A program made the position numbers and the translations under genes. Shown one piece after another: positions 52,089-64,000 of a DNA stretch of 64,000 bases. The DNA is taken from assembly GCF_034702125.1 (NCBI RefSeq), contig NC_085875.1:39003740-39067739 (forward strand), read 5' to 3'. Position 1 is the stretch's first letter. Each line of letters begins with the position of its first letter. The notes under the pieces are model-generated. The model saw only the letters and a list, made by a program, of their open reading frames with translations, did not search any database and was not told the DNA's origin. The DNA is from Engraulis encrasicolus. Lineage: Eukaryota; Chordata; Actinopteri; Clupeiformes; Engraulidae.

Positions 52089-52478
52089 TGAATTGGATGA
52101 ATCCATCATGACAAGGAATGTAATACTGGTTTGTACGTTACATGTTTCTAAAGTGGCTGCATTGTTTTTGCAAATTGAGGCAGACTTTTTTTCTTTTCTT
52201 GCCAGCTCTACTGTATAAAACAATGACAGCAGGAGGGTTTCTTTTTTTATCGGAGTATCGTTTCCTCAGGGTATTATTTGGTCTGTCCATGGTAGGCAAA
52301 AACAGCACATGGTGTGATTGGAAGTCGGAGGCTCTTCCTGGAAAGGGCCCCCAAAGGGCCTGGCCTTATCCACTTGTTTCCGGACCTGCCTGTAAAGTGA
52401 AGCGGGCTATTGATCGCCCGAGTCATATTATTATACTGGAAAACATAGAGCCTTTTTAGCTGTCTCAGTGAGGGAGAT

Positions 52479-52487
52479 GGAGAGAGA

Positions 52488-52543
<56 letters not shown>
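52479..52543. repeat. (GA)n microsatellite
   Basis: A nearly perfect AG run of about 65 bp. The Ser/Leu-rich open frame opposite it is an artefact. Confidence 0.96.
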
Positions 52544-52548
<5 letters not shown>

Positions 52549-53407
52549 TTGGGAGACAGAGATGAACGTCTACTTTTTCCCCAGTGTCACTGATACCTGA
52601 GTCTTTTTTTCTTCTCCTAATGATTTTTTTTTTCATGAAATGGAACAGTAATGATCTGGAAATAGTGCAATATTGTGTTTTTATACATTCAGTATTTCTC
52701 AGCCATCTCACGATTATATAGGTGTAGGCCTAGTAGGTGTATTTTTTGTCTTGGATAACCACTATATAATTTACCTTGCAGTTGCACACATTGCATCACT
52801 AATCAATCTCTGGAAGAGGGCTAAAAATAGAACAACACTGCCATACGGAAGGCATATCATATTACAGATAGCAACAGGGGTATGTAGGCTACTGTATGTC
52901 AAACAAAGCGCCATAATTGCGAGCTCAAATCATCTGTAACATCTGAAAAAACAACAACAGGCACCTTTTCTGGACATTGTATTTTTAAGAGTCATTGAAA
53001 TGTAGCATTCTGTGTGGACTCATTGAAACTAAGATGACTCATTACAGTAGGGTTAAATACAGCTTGAAGAAAAATCAAGTAGAGAGCTTTGCTGCCAAGT
53101 GAAAATGTGTTAATATGACATTTTTCAGCATCTCACAATGTCCACATGTACCTCGGTTGGTACTGTAAATGCCATACAGTTGAAGGGGGTCAGCGTAGGT
53201 CAGGAACACAGCAATGTATGTTGGGAGTCTTCCCAGGGCCCTGCACTAACCGGGACCCCTCATGTAGCATGGTCCATATTATTTTGTAAGGGCCCAAGAT
53301 ATTTAACAGAAGCTATGGTCATATACTATTTTGCTGTGAGATAAAATTCAAGGTCTTCACCTGGGTTTCTTAATGTATAAACAAATTACAAACTACATTT
53401 GTATTGT

Positions 53408-53467
<60 letters not shown>
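53408..53467. repeat. (GA)n microsatellite
   Basis: A perfect AG run of about 60 bp, followed within 40 bp by a short (GT)n tract at about 53486-53508. Confidence 0.96.
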
Positions 53468-53469
<2 letters not shown>

Positions 53470-54368
53470 CTGTGTCTGTGTCTGTGTGGTGTGTGTGTGT
53501 GTGTGTGGTTGGCCGTGCAGTCGCACACCCTCCATATTTGTGTACATGAATGAGAACAATGCTTTCCTGGACGTTGTCCTCTCACCGCCCTGGCCGTGAC
53601 CCTTAGAGCAGTCCGCCCTGTGGCTAGCTGAGGGCTTTCATTCAGCAGTCACTCACAGGGCTGCCAGCATATTGTTAGCTTCAGAGGGACGTGACCCAAA
53701 GAATGCAGCATGCCAAGGTCACTTTTGCATTTCATACAGTACACCTACTGCAACCTCTTGCAGACATCTCAACCACTCTTCTCCACTTTAAACGGGGGCT
53801 CTACAGCCCTCTAAGGGGCGTCAGGGAGCCCTCGGGGGGCGTTGAGAAGGAGAACGTTGAAATGGGGAGGTGCTTAGTTGAAATTGGGGGACATTACTCA
53901 ATTGTATTTTTTCAATATTTAAGAGGGGGGGGTGGGTTGTTGGCAGGTTTATGGCAGGTCAAGGGGGCGTTTGATCAAGAAAGGTTGAGAACCAGTGCTT
54001 TAAATGAACAAAACGCCTAAAACGGTGTTTTTTTAGGCATCAAAAGTCGTGTGTTTCATACTGAGTCAGCCAAGCAAAGGGTAAATAGTTTTTGGTGATG
54101 TAATAGTTAATAAACTAAATGGATCAGCAGTCAGAAAATGCTCAGGTAAGTGCACTAACAAGACAGTGCACCATGAGTTACATTTTTTTTTAGATCTATG
54201 CAGACTTGGAGTCTCTTGCCCTTCGGTCAATATCCATGGGCTAGTCTGCAGAGTTTGCAGATACATTATGCTGCATTATGATACACAGTATTGATTGGGA
54301 TAATGTGGGGGCCTGAACTTGCAGGAGTCAACATTGTGCAGTACAGTGGATGCCCTTAGAAGACTTCT

Positions 54369-54552
54369 TTAAAACCCTTTGAGGAGTAAGGAATTTCTAG
54401 AGGTTCTTCTAGAATTTTACTTGAACACTCTACAGCTCCTATAGACGTCTGTGTTAAAAATCTCGCAAAGACATTATGACATCATAATGAGAACTCAAAA
54501 TTTGGGCAAAATTCTAATCACATATTTGTGATGGTACTCCTCAAAGGGTTAA
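54369..54552. mobile_element. Short TTAA MITE with CCCTTTGAGGAGTA ends
   Basis: The left end TTAAAACCCTTTGAGGAGTA and the right end TACTCCTCAAAGGGTTAA are inverted repeats on a 184-bp element. It is similar in layout to 2391-2603 and 62227-62523. Confidence 0.65.
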
Positions 54553-55009
54553 ACTGGTACAGTGCTGTATAGTGAATGCCCTTAGAATGCTTCTTTGAAC
54601 TGTACCAGTTTGTACAATGAACTTGAACTGGATGATTCAAACAGGACATAGATGGTGTGAAAACTCAAGGGTGTGGCAGTCAAAATACAAACTCAATCAC
54701 AAAACAAGCAGGTCTACTGATGGGAATACAGCCAAATTCTAATGGCAATAAAACAGTAGCTTCAATACTTCAGCCCCAACATATCTAACCAAAAAACACA
54801 ATGTAATAATACTTAACATACTGCCCAAATGCTGTGATGTTCAACATGGAGAGTAATTCGCGCCCCTTCAGCAAACATCCTGGTACGTTGAGGTTAGTCA
54901 TCACCTTCTGCCAGCCTGAGACCTACTGGACATGAGAACCATGTAGGGTGGGCCCTTGGACAAAGGCAGACTTTTTGTTTGGCAAACCTAGGTCATTGCC
55001 TAACGCCCA

Positions 55010-55170
55010 GGGGTCCGTTTCTTGAAAGCGTCTTTGCTATCGTCGTTAGCAAAGTCCTTCGTACGAGCGACTCAACTCTCTCTCGACAGCGGCGCTAACC
55101 ACTAAATCCAAGGGAATGGTACGACGGTCTTAAGACGGTTAGCAACGACAAGAATCGAGAAACGGACCCC
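55010..55170. mobile_element. Foldback MITE with GGGGTCCGTTTCT ends
   Basis: The ends GGGGTCCGTTTCT and AGAAACGGACCCC are perfect 13-bp inverted repeats on a 161-bp element. The inner sequence carries further CGTCGTTAGCAA/TTAGCAACGAC complementarity. Confidence 0.8.
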
Positions 55171-56903
55171 AGACCAAATCTGTCCTCCATAGCGGCCACG
55201 ACTGGCACCAGTAACGGTAAACACACACAAAATAGGTTGGATCACCTAAGTAAAGTAATCGAAGATATATATGATACGAAACACTAAAATAGTACCCAAA
55301 ACACATATTTTTTTGTCAATATAATGACTTTTGAGTGCCCCATGTTTATATTTCGCCTAGGGCCCCAAAATGGCTATATCAATCCCTGCCCTCGGACACA
55401 CATGCCCTGACCTGCTGTGCACTGTGTGTTGTACTGTATAATGTGTACATTATTCCAGTGCTGCGCGATCATCCTTTTGTGTTTGCCTTGCTTCCTATGG
55501 AAAGGGTGTGCCTCCCAGGAGCCAGCGAGGAGGTCAGACAGAGGTTCTAATCTAGTGTTAACTCAACACTGTTATCTGCCATGGCCAGGGCTCAGATGGG
55601 AGAGACTTCTGCCTCAATATGACAAAGGCTAAATAAAACATAAAATAAGGCAAATGCTAGATCCACTTGGCGTTGTTGTGTTTTAGGCAGCCTCCGATGA
55701 TGCATAGACACGCGGGCAGACAAGCACAAAGACAGACAGACAGACAGCAAGACAGACAGGGTCATTGCAATACTTGGCTCAAACTCTCTCTCTCTCTCTG
55801 AGGGGGGCAGGTAATAAACAATCGAGAATATTTAACACATGTCTATGTACAGTACGCATTTGGTCCAACTCTCTGTGTTGAATTAACACAGCATCATTTG
55901 TCCAACTCTCAACAGCACGTGTTGAATTAACACTCATTTACATTTACTGTGTGCACTGTGTGCTCCACTTCAGCCCAGTGAAGAGTCAACACCTCCACCT
56001 CCTCCTCCACTCCCTCTCACGTACAGCCATCGATCACAAGCAACAACATGATCCTGGGATCAGACAGAAAACTAAAACCTTATTAGGCCTACTCCCAAAC
56101 CTTAGTCATACTAAGTGGCTTACTTTTGAACACGTAACAACAGCTGTCTGCTGGATTCAGCCGTTACCTCTGTGGTGTCCATTTTTAATACAGCTGGAAA
56201 ACAAGGGTGCCGGAACAAGTTTTAAAGTGGTGGTGCATTTTTTTCTTCATTCTTTGTTTCTTAACAATGTTACTGCTGATGCACTCCATTCATTTGTCTG
56301 CAGTAAAAGTTTAGAAAATGGGCATGCAAATGCACCACTGCATTCCCCTTATGCCAGAATATTCATTCAAGGCCCACATGTAAAAATAGCCCAGACATGT
56401 ATTATATGATGTCTGTGACGCAACAGGAGATGGAGACTTCACAAGGTTGTTCAGTAAAAAAGAAAAAAACAGTTTCTCCTGTTATTTATTATATGATGCA
56501 AAAATATGCAATGCAAAAACTACTAGTTACAAGTAAAAAAACATGTCACCGTTGAATTGGGACATTAATCGAACTAAAACAACAAATGAACTAAAATAAT
56601 CTCCTTTGAGGAACAATATGCTTCATTTATAAAGTAGGCCTAGGATTCTACTCGAATAATTCAAGGCTCTGCAGCATGTACACCGAAATAAACAACAATC
56701 CACAGACAAACGACTGAATCTCTTCCAGCTATACATACCGTGCATGTGTGAAGCACTGCCAAGGAGCAATTACGCTGTTGAAACAATTCCAACACAAATC
56801 CCAAGCAGTATAAAATGAAAGCTTCCCCTGCAGATAACAGCAGCGGTACTCTGTTCATCCAAGCCAAGCCTCAGGTGTGCTGACACTGAAGGTGATGGAG
56901 ATG

Positions 56904-56950
56904 AGAGAGAGAGAGAGAGAGAGAGAGCGCGAGCGCGAGAGAGAGAGAGT
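56904..56950. repeat. (GA)n microsatellite, interrupted
   Basis: GAGA repeats with GCGCGAGCGCGA interruptions in the middle. Confidence 0.9.
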
Positions 56951-57804
56951 GCTCACCTGTTGCTGTGCTCTGCTACACCTGTTACTTTCTACCTGTTGGT
57001 GTTACCTTCACAACTGTCTGTCTCTGGCTTACATATACACACACACAGACACACACTGTAAGCATGCGGTGCATATTGTGCAAATGCAGCACGAGTGTTG
57101 AGGGCAGCGGTCTGTCTGTGTTGTATTGTAGACACAGGAGGAGTCGGTTGACTGCAGGTCCCTGCCCTCTGCTAGACATACAGTATGAGGACTGCAACTT
57201 TCATTCACTCCCTCACTGACTCATTCATTCACTCACACGGCGGCTTCCCTGCCAAAACTGGGAACAAACATCCACTGTATGCTCTCACTTTCTTTCTTTT
57301 TCTTTCTTTGATTCTGTCCCCGTGGCAGTTTGCACAAAAATCCAAAACCATTTGTCAGCTGAACGAATGTAAACAATGTCGCAACCACAAGGTTGCAAAG
57401 ACGTGACTGTGTTGAAGCCAGCTTTATTTTTTTCTCTTATGATTGATTTCATGGTCTGCATGTCTGCCAGGACCTTGTTTCTTGAAAGGCCTTTGCTAAC
57501 CACTTAGCAGCTTACTGTAGTTGGATGACATGAGAAATTGCATTGCAATCAAGTTGCAATGACATTGTCAAGAAACGCACCTCTAAACCAGACTTTTTCT
57601 TAATTTCTTAAAGTTCTGAAACATTTTGGCGTTCCTCTAAAAAAAACAAATCCCTCAGCGTTGGCATCAGCGCACCTTTAATCCTAGGTCAGCCGTCTGC
57701 CTCTCTGAAGGCCTCAATGAGGGGCATGTGGCTCAAGAAGCTGGCACTTACTTTATCTCCAAACAAGGCTTTAAAATGAATAGCCTTTACCCTATGTCTG
57801 TGTG

Positions 57805-57947
<143 letters not shown>

Positions 57948-58316
57948 ATGAACAAATGGGTTAGTTGGCCCGGGCTCAGCGAAAGGCGAGACTCAGAATT
58001 GGTAACCCTCTACATTGTATGTGTTGTGAGGGGGGGCCCTTTCCAATGATTTTGATTTTGTGAGCGATTATTTGTTTGTTGGAAGGGTTGTTTATTTCCA
58101 TATGATGTGATGACTACATCTTTGGTACATGGGTTCTACATTTTTGTTTTCTGGCTGTGCGACACTAGCTGCGCACAACTTAACCTCTGATTGTTGGAAA
58201 TCGCTGTCGGTCAAACTATTAGCTCACGTGGTTGGCTGCTAGTGTCTTGCCCCTCCTCACAACATCATGTTTATAAACAAACACGGAAAAATGGAAAAGG
58301 TTCCCCACCCCTGCCA

Positions 58317-58883
58317 TGGGGCACCTAAGTCACGCCCTTCTACTTCCGATCCATGGGGCTGGAGCGCTCAAAATTTTGAATGCGAGTTAATGGAGCGAGT
58401 CAAGCTAAATCCTCATCCCGTTTGGCATGTGCTCCGGATTTCACATATGATGACAGTGAATTTGAAAGGTTTGGATTTGCGTCGTAAGACCACTCATTTT
58501 CGACACGCAAGAAACGTTATTTTAGCTTTTGTGCAAAACTGTGTTAGAGACTACAGGTGCGCCTCGCATATCTGACGTGAACCGAGGCACAGCCAACCCT
58601 ACCGCTGCACCGTGGCTTAAGTGGCTGCACGTCGGACATGCGACGTCTGTTGTGTAGTCCAAATAATTACATATTTTTGCACATACACAACTCAAAAATC
58701 GCTTGCCAAGTGAAGTCAACGAGCTCACCATTGGTTGTTATTAATTCTGAGGCACAGCATATGTGTGATCGACGGGGAAATGCGAGGTGGGTCGGAAAAT
58801 AGCTTTGATCAGTCCATTACAGCCCAGTCAAAAGTTCCCAGCCCCACAAGCCGACCGGAAAGGGTGGAGACTTAGGTGCCCCA
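58317..58883. mobile_element. TIR element with TGGGGCACCTAAGTC ends, 567 bp
   Basis: The 15-bp end TGGGGCACCTAAGTC at 58317 is exactly reverse-complemented at 58883, and weaker similarity continues inward on both sides (GGGGCTGG about 30 bp in). A 102-codon open frame (58267-58575) overlaps the left half but has no recognisable motif. The family is not assigned. Confidence 0.7.
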
Positions 58884-59017
58884 TAGCCAAACAAACTGCA
58901 GTCATCGTCTTTTCACCCCTCCCCACTCTCTGATTGGAACCCAATATCTGGTACCCTTGCTGAGGAGCCCAGTCTCGCCGAAAATCAACTGTATGCTTAG
59001 GGGTGCCGCTACGATAT

Positions 59018-59050
59018 AACCCTAACCTTAACCCTAAACTTAACCGTAAA
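59018..59050. repeat. Short CCCTAA-like (telomere-like) degenerate tract
   Basis: Reads AACCCTAACCTTAACCCTAA with further imperfect units. It is too short to mean more than an interstitial telomere-like patch or chance simple repeat. Confidence 0.5.
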
Positions 59051-59370
59051 TCACTTGTTTGAAATGTTTGATTACCGTCGTTTCCAGTTAGCCTTCACTC
59101 ACGCTTGATTGTTGACGTCCGTCTGCATTATTCTTCCCCCCAGAACCAAACTACCCCAATTGTCAGTTCCCCCTTTCGTCACCCAACCACGAGAAACGAG
59201 GCTATTCGTAACGGCGCCACGAGGCTTAAAGTTTATTTTTTTCTGTTTTTCTCGTAAAAACTTCACGAATGGCCCAAGTTACGGTTGCGCTGAGGGATGG
59301 AATCCATGCTGTTTTTCAGATCAGAACTTCTGCAGGATTTCCCAGGCTACCTATAGTATACACAGCGATG

Positions 59371-59443
59371 TACTGTACTGTACTGTACTGTACTGTACTG
59401 TACTGTACTGTACTGTACTGTACTGTACTGTACTGTACTGTAC
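59371..59443. repeat. (TACTG)n pentanucleotide microsatellite, ~14.6 units
   Basis: A perfect TACTG tandem run. The Tyr-Cys-Thr-Val-Leu repeat frames across it are artefacts. Confidence 0.97.
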
Positions 59444-59800
59444 ATGGGTCAACCGCAGTGTCTCCTCAAAGGGATTCCAGTGGGATTGGATTATCAAGCC
59501 TACAGCACAGTACAAAAACAGACTGCCACTGGAACCATGACTACAACAGTCATCAGCGAAGACACTGAAGCCATCACACCATAGTCAAGTATAATTTAAG
59601 CCCTTCAGGTAGAGCCGACACACGTACACCAACATTATTGTCAGGAACAATGTTGCCATCATATAGCCTAGTTGAGTTTTGTCAGCAAAAACTGAACATG
59701 CCATCTGCAACAAGAGGTTACCATAAGACGTGCATGCATCACGGTGTGTTTTGCTTAGACTACATTGAGGTCAAATGTGTAGTCTGTTAGGCCTACTATA

Positions 59801-59991
59801 CATTACATTACACTTAGCTGACACTTTTATCCGAAGAGATTTACAGTTATTCACAGGGTATTGGTTACAGTCCCTGGAGCAACAAGGGCTCAAGGGCATG
59901 CACTTCATCCATGGACATGTAGGGTAAGGGTGGGATTCAAACCTGCAACCCTCTGATCTTAAGACCCACTCCCTAACCATGCCACACATTA
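59801..59991. mobile_element. Fish dispersed repeat (CATTACATTACACTTAGCTG type)
   Basis: The order ACTTAGCTGACACTTTTATC, then GGGTATTGGTTACAGTCCCT, then GGGATTCAAACCTGCAACC matches a very common short fish dispersed repeat. About 190 bp, with no coding content. Confidence 0.65.
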
Positions 59992-59999
59992 CAGATACA

Positions 60000-62226
60000 G
60001 TCTTCAAACTTTAAACGACCAAAATGTGTGACTTCTGATCGTGTGACAGTAAAAGCATGAAAAGCGGAGTGTAATTCTCTAAATACAGATCAGCACCCTC
60101 ATTCTAAGACAGTAATATTTAGAACTGATGGTGATATATGTATAAGACAACATAGATATAATGAACAACTAAATAATACAAACTGGTCCTTTAAACAGGA
60201 GTAGACTGTCAATGGCACTACATCAAAATGACTCTATTCAAATAGGCTAATAAACACTTTCTGTCTTCAGTACAATCTAATTTCTCTTTTCAAAGAACTG
60301 TTTATCTGACCCACACTCTTTTAAGTTGACATATAGACAGTTGACCAAGTGAGGCCTGCTCTTGTGAAGCATGTCAACTGCACATAACATATAGATTAAG
60401 TTTTGTGTGAGAGCAGAAAATCCACTTAATGCCACTCACTGGGAAGGTACTCCCTAATCAAATATTTGCCATCAGGGTGCTGCGTTGAGAGCTGATAAGC
60501 CGTTAAGGTCTACTTTCTCAGATGTGTCCTATTTAGGAGACGAAGGAAGGGTGCCTGCTTGTCTGACTGTCTGCCTGGGAAAGCTTGCAGGAGATGTACT
60601 CTAGGCTAGACTAGCCTGTACTGATTATGTTGAGAGAAATTTGAAGCAACACTGACAGACTTTAAAAAAAAATCTTTTAGCAATTCAAGAAGTTGGTAAC
60701 ATAATTCTCTTAACAGTGCCTCACACAAACTACAGATTGGAGTGACCTGCTTCTGTACACTTGGCTCTTGATGTTACAGCCCATGGAGTAAAGAGAGTTC
60801 ACAAGTGCCATTCACTCAAACTACTGAAACATGTTTTTTTTGTGGAAATAAGCAGAGTTGGAAAAAAAATGTCTTAATGTTGCCAATACTTCAGTACATT
60901 ATGCATAAAGCAAAATATCAAGTCCCCTTTAGCTGAGACTAAAATGCATTGCACAGTGCAGTGCTGTCTTGGGAAAGCTTGCTGAAGAGGAAGCCTGCTC
61001 TCAGGGCTGGGCTGGGACAAAACATGATCTGGGTATTTTTGTGAGTATAATAAGAAAAAAATAGTCTGGCCCAACAAGATCTCCAACTAAGAGCTGTTTA
61101 CTAGGTGCCTACAAGACAGCTTGGAGACCTTAATACATATAGTAAAGCGGTGCTTGAACTAGATTGGACATGCTTTAGAGTAGAGTAGAGTAGAGTAACA
61201 TTTATTAATCCCGAAGGAAATATGGGTGTCTAGTAGCATACATACAAAAATAAATAAATAGATTGTTTCACATTAAACATTCAGATATAAAAAAGTCTCT
61301 CATTTCAATAGTTGTTACTGATTGTTGAAGGAGGGATGGGAGGAGGATGGAAGGGGGGCATGGCGGGGGGAGTGGGGGAGGGATTTATGCGATCCAGTCA
61401 CCAATAACAATCTCTTTCATTGTGTTCTTCTGAGTTGTTGAGCGGGATGTCCCTGGGGGCATTTGAGGGCAGTACCTTTAAGTAAGCACCTCTAAAAATG
61501 GGCCAGTCTCCAAGAGAAAAAAAATATCGAGTGAAATGAAACATCGTCCCCTGTCAGCCCACCGGGAAATGCCCTCTATGACAGATTACCACTCCAAGTC
61601 AGCCAGAACTGATCAAATTGAGAGATATTTTTAGATTATTTTTAAAAAAATCTATAGTCAGCCAAGAATTTGGAAGCATAATTCTCTTTCTATCACATTC
61701 TAATCTAAGACAAACAAAGAATCATGTCTTCAGATGTCAGCTTTGCAGGCCCCAAACTTAAGTGCTGCCACCATGAATTGAAATTTAGGTTGGCAGCTTA
61801 AGCCAACAATGTTAAGGAGCTTCTGATGTAGTTTGCTATTTTTGCCACATTTTTGCAACCTAACTGGCTCCATGTCCATTGGTGGTAGCCTTTGCATAAG
61901 CTAAATTTGTTGTTGATTACTGCTGCAACTGGTGTCTTAGCTCACTACAAATTACAAGTACTTGCTCAACACTGTGTGTGTGTGTCTGTGTGTGCGTGCG
62001 TGCGTGCGTGCGTGCGTTAAGTTGCAGGGTTGTCGCATGCAGGACCTGCCACGGTTAAATCAATTATGACTCATGATTGAATTTTGCACCATTGTAGTCA
62101 AGGAGAGCACACTCCCTTCTCTCTCTTTCCTCCAACCGCTCTGGGTGCAAATCAAAGTAGTTCCTCCTGTCCTCTGCTGTTACTGTGGCACACAAGGCTC
62201 AATGCCATAGAAGATCAAAGTTGTAT
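60000..62226. other. Non-coding stretch
   Basis: No gene is supported. It contains a (TAGAG)n-type patch at about 61172-61198 running into a LINE/SINE-like tail. Short (GT)n and (TGCG)n runs lie near 61974-62016. Confidence 0.5.
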
Positions 62227-62523
62227 TTAACTCATTGACGTCTAAGGCACCTGCAAAAAAGGGTGCTGAATGCCTGAGCCCTTTTTAAGAAAAGCTGCCC
62301 TTAACCTATAAAAACCTAAATATCTCAGCTTCTGAAGCACATAAAAATATGCACTAAGTTGCATTTAAACGCTAAGAACCATTAGAATGTGTTCATTCAT
62401 CTCAAACAAACAGAGATTTTTAATTAAGTTGTCTCAAATCTCATGAGCCTGAATGTTGTGTAATGCAGCTCCAGGCGCCAGGGCCAATGTTGCGCAACAC
62501 AACATCAGGCATCAATGGGTTAA
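62227..62523. mobile_element. TTAA MITE with CATTGACG-type inverted ends
   Basis: The left end TTAACTCATTGACGTCTAAG and the right end GGCATCAATGGGTTAA are imperfect inverted repeats on a ~297-bp element. It resembles 2391-2603 in layout. Confidence 0.65.
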
Positions 62524-64000
62524 TGCCTCGCAAAAGCTCAACTCAAAGGTCATTATCTCATTTGCAATGGGATGTTGAAAGGGGAAATCTCCCCCAAAAG
62601 TTGCACCGCCTTGCCCTTGATTGACTGCCTTGGGGTAACTTTATCATTTTCTTCACGAAGGCAAGGTGACACCAAGTCAATGAGCCACAAGCAACAGGCA
62701 AGGGCAGGAGCAACTAGTTTGACTTCCACACAATGTTCCTTTCGGTGTCTCTATCTCAAAAGGCCGAGGAGCTTATACGTTTTCAATTTTCCAGACTTAC
62801 GCAAGATAAGCAATAAGCAAGCAATAAACAGGACTTAGAGATTACGGTAAGTGGGACTTGCTGGGGTAAGCCCACTTAACTAGTTTGACTTCCACCCCAT
62901 GTTCCTTTACTCTTCCCTGGCTCTGATGGCCCCATAAGATACGTAACTCCAACTCCCTCTCGGGGTCAATCTACTAATCACGCTGCCGTGTGGCGGTTGT
63001 TAGACCTTATGCCCCGAGACCTGATAGACTACAGGTCCCCTCAGGCATCTTGAAAGAGTGTCTTGATACCATATTTACAACCGTATCATAGCCCACACCT
63101 GGCGTCAAAAGCACTTAACGCCTGGGGAAACGTTTAAGCGATGATGGTTCATCGCATCCGAAAATTTCACACGATTAGCCGGGTAGAAGGTTTGTGTTTG
63201 GAGGGTGATAGAACCTCGGCCTTCAGTGCAGCCTTTCTGAACCATTATTTTTTTTTGCACATGAGCTAACCAGCTTACCCATGACTGAGATTACATACAT
63301 TAGAGGTTGTTTTGCAGGCTCTTTGAGCACCTGAGAGGACCCTCCAACTCTAACCCACTCGTTATCCGGCGTAACACGGTTAATCAGCTGTTCAGCGAGT
63401 ACGGGGAAAAGAGAGACGTCGATCGCAGCTTGTATTGATAACAGCACACACGAGCCTCTGTCACCCAGTCGACGGATAGGGGCTTGTTTGGATCCAAAAT
63501 ATAATCGAGTTTGTCAGAGGGGGGAGGGGGGTGGTGTGGGGTGAGATGGGGCTGGGCGGGAGATTAAAAAAAACAGAATTGGATTTCCAGACAGATTATG
63601 GGAACATGGGACCTAGATTCCTCATGCTTCCAATCATTTAAAGGACATTAATTGGCAGCGAGAAGAAGAAAAAAAGTGACAGTAACATCATCATAGTGTT
63701 CATGGTTTCTGTGATCGTTACACTTGGAATGCTGATAGGACAATGTGTAGGAGGCGGGTCAGACTTTAGACTAAGCTTTATGTTTTATGTTTTAAATATT
63801 TTCAGATTAAAATAAAAATGAAAAAAACCTACTTTTAAGGCCACAGGTTTTTTTAATCACTATTCACTAACTAAAATTTGACAATGTGAATTATGTTTGC
63901 AAGTCGCTGCTTGAACAAAAGAGAAAAGTACCCTTGTCATGCATTTTTCATAAAGAGTGTCCATTAGAGTTAGGCCGATTCAGGACCCCCAGTAATTAGA
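62524..64000. other. Non-coding stretch at the window end
   Basis: Open frames are under 90 codons with no motif. A G-rich patch lies at about 63518-63560. I see no exon here that would complete the AHNAK-like gene. Confidence 0.45.

Noticed and set aside
59018..59050. Interstitial telomere
   Set aside because: Only a few imperfect CCCTAA-like units, within chance range for simple sequence.

Overview
The window looks like a piece of a teleost fish nuclear genome. It carries intron-split vertebrate genes, long dinucleotide microsatellites, tRNA-derived SINEs and many small terminal-inverted-repeat (TIR) DNA transposons. A Tc1-like transposon interrupts one of its duplications. I cannot name the species from the sequence.

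Three protein-coding genes can be supported. (1) cox16, plus strand, four small coding exons between 4072 and 14725. It encodes a 107-residue mitochondrial inner-membrane assembly factor for cytochrome c oxidase. Its 9.3-kb second intron is almost entirely an 8.37-kb segment bounded by long inverted repeats. (2) An ERCC6L (PICH)-like SNF2 translocase, plus strand, 25753-30903. Its 1716 codons lie in one exon that begins after a non-coding 5' exon. The ATPase core is intact, but the terminal TPR regions of mammalian PICH are not recognisable. (3) An AHNAK/periaxin-family giant scaffold gene, minus strand, with coding exons from 49457 down to 34776. A PDZ domain is split over two short exons and is followed by an 11.7-kb terminal exon full of degenerate repeats. 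The true first exon was not found and may lie beyond 49.5 kb. The ERCC6L-like and AHNAK-like genes converge tail to tail.

Layout: 1-4071 is repeat-rich flank with a GC-rich minisatellite and a TTAA-bounded MITE. 4072-14725 is cox16. 14726-25740 is intergenic or 5'-flanking, with a roughly 1-kb tandem duplication; one copy was interrupted by a 1.6-kb Tc1 element whose TA target has grown into a (TA)n tract. 25741-30903 is the ERCC6L-like coding exon. 30904-34775 is a convergent intergenic stretch with a relic Tc1 element and a foldback MITE. 34776-49457 is the AHNAK-like gene, with a SINE and a hAT-like element in its introns. 49458-64000 shows no recognisable coding exon but holds a possible solo LTR, several MITEs and long GA/GT/TACTG microsatellites.

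The three genes do not form an operon-like unit. They act in mitochondrial respiration, mitotic chromosome/DNA-bridge resolution and membrane-cytoskeleton scaffolding respectively. The most informative signals are structural: nested transposition, duplication and inverted-repeat architecture in non-coding DNA, and repeat expansion inside two very large coding exons.
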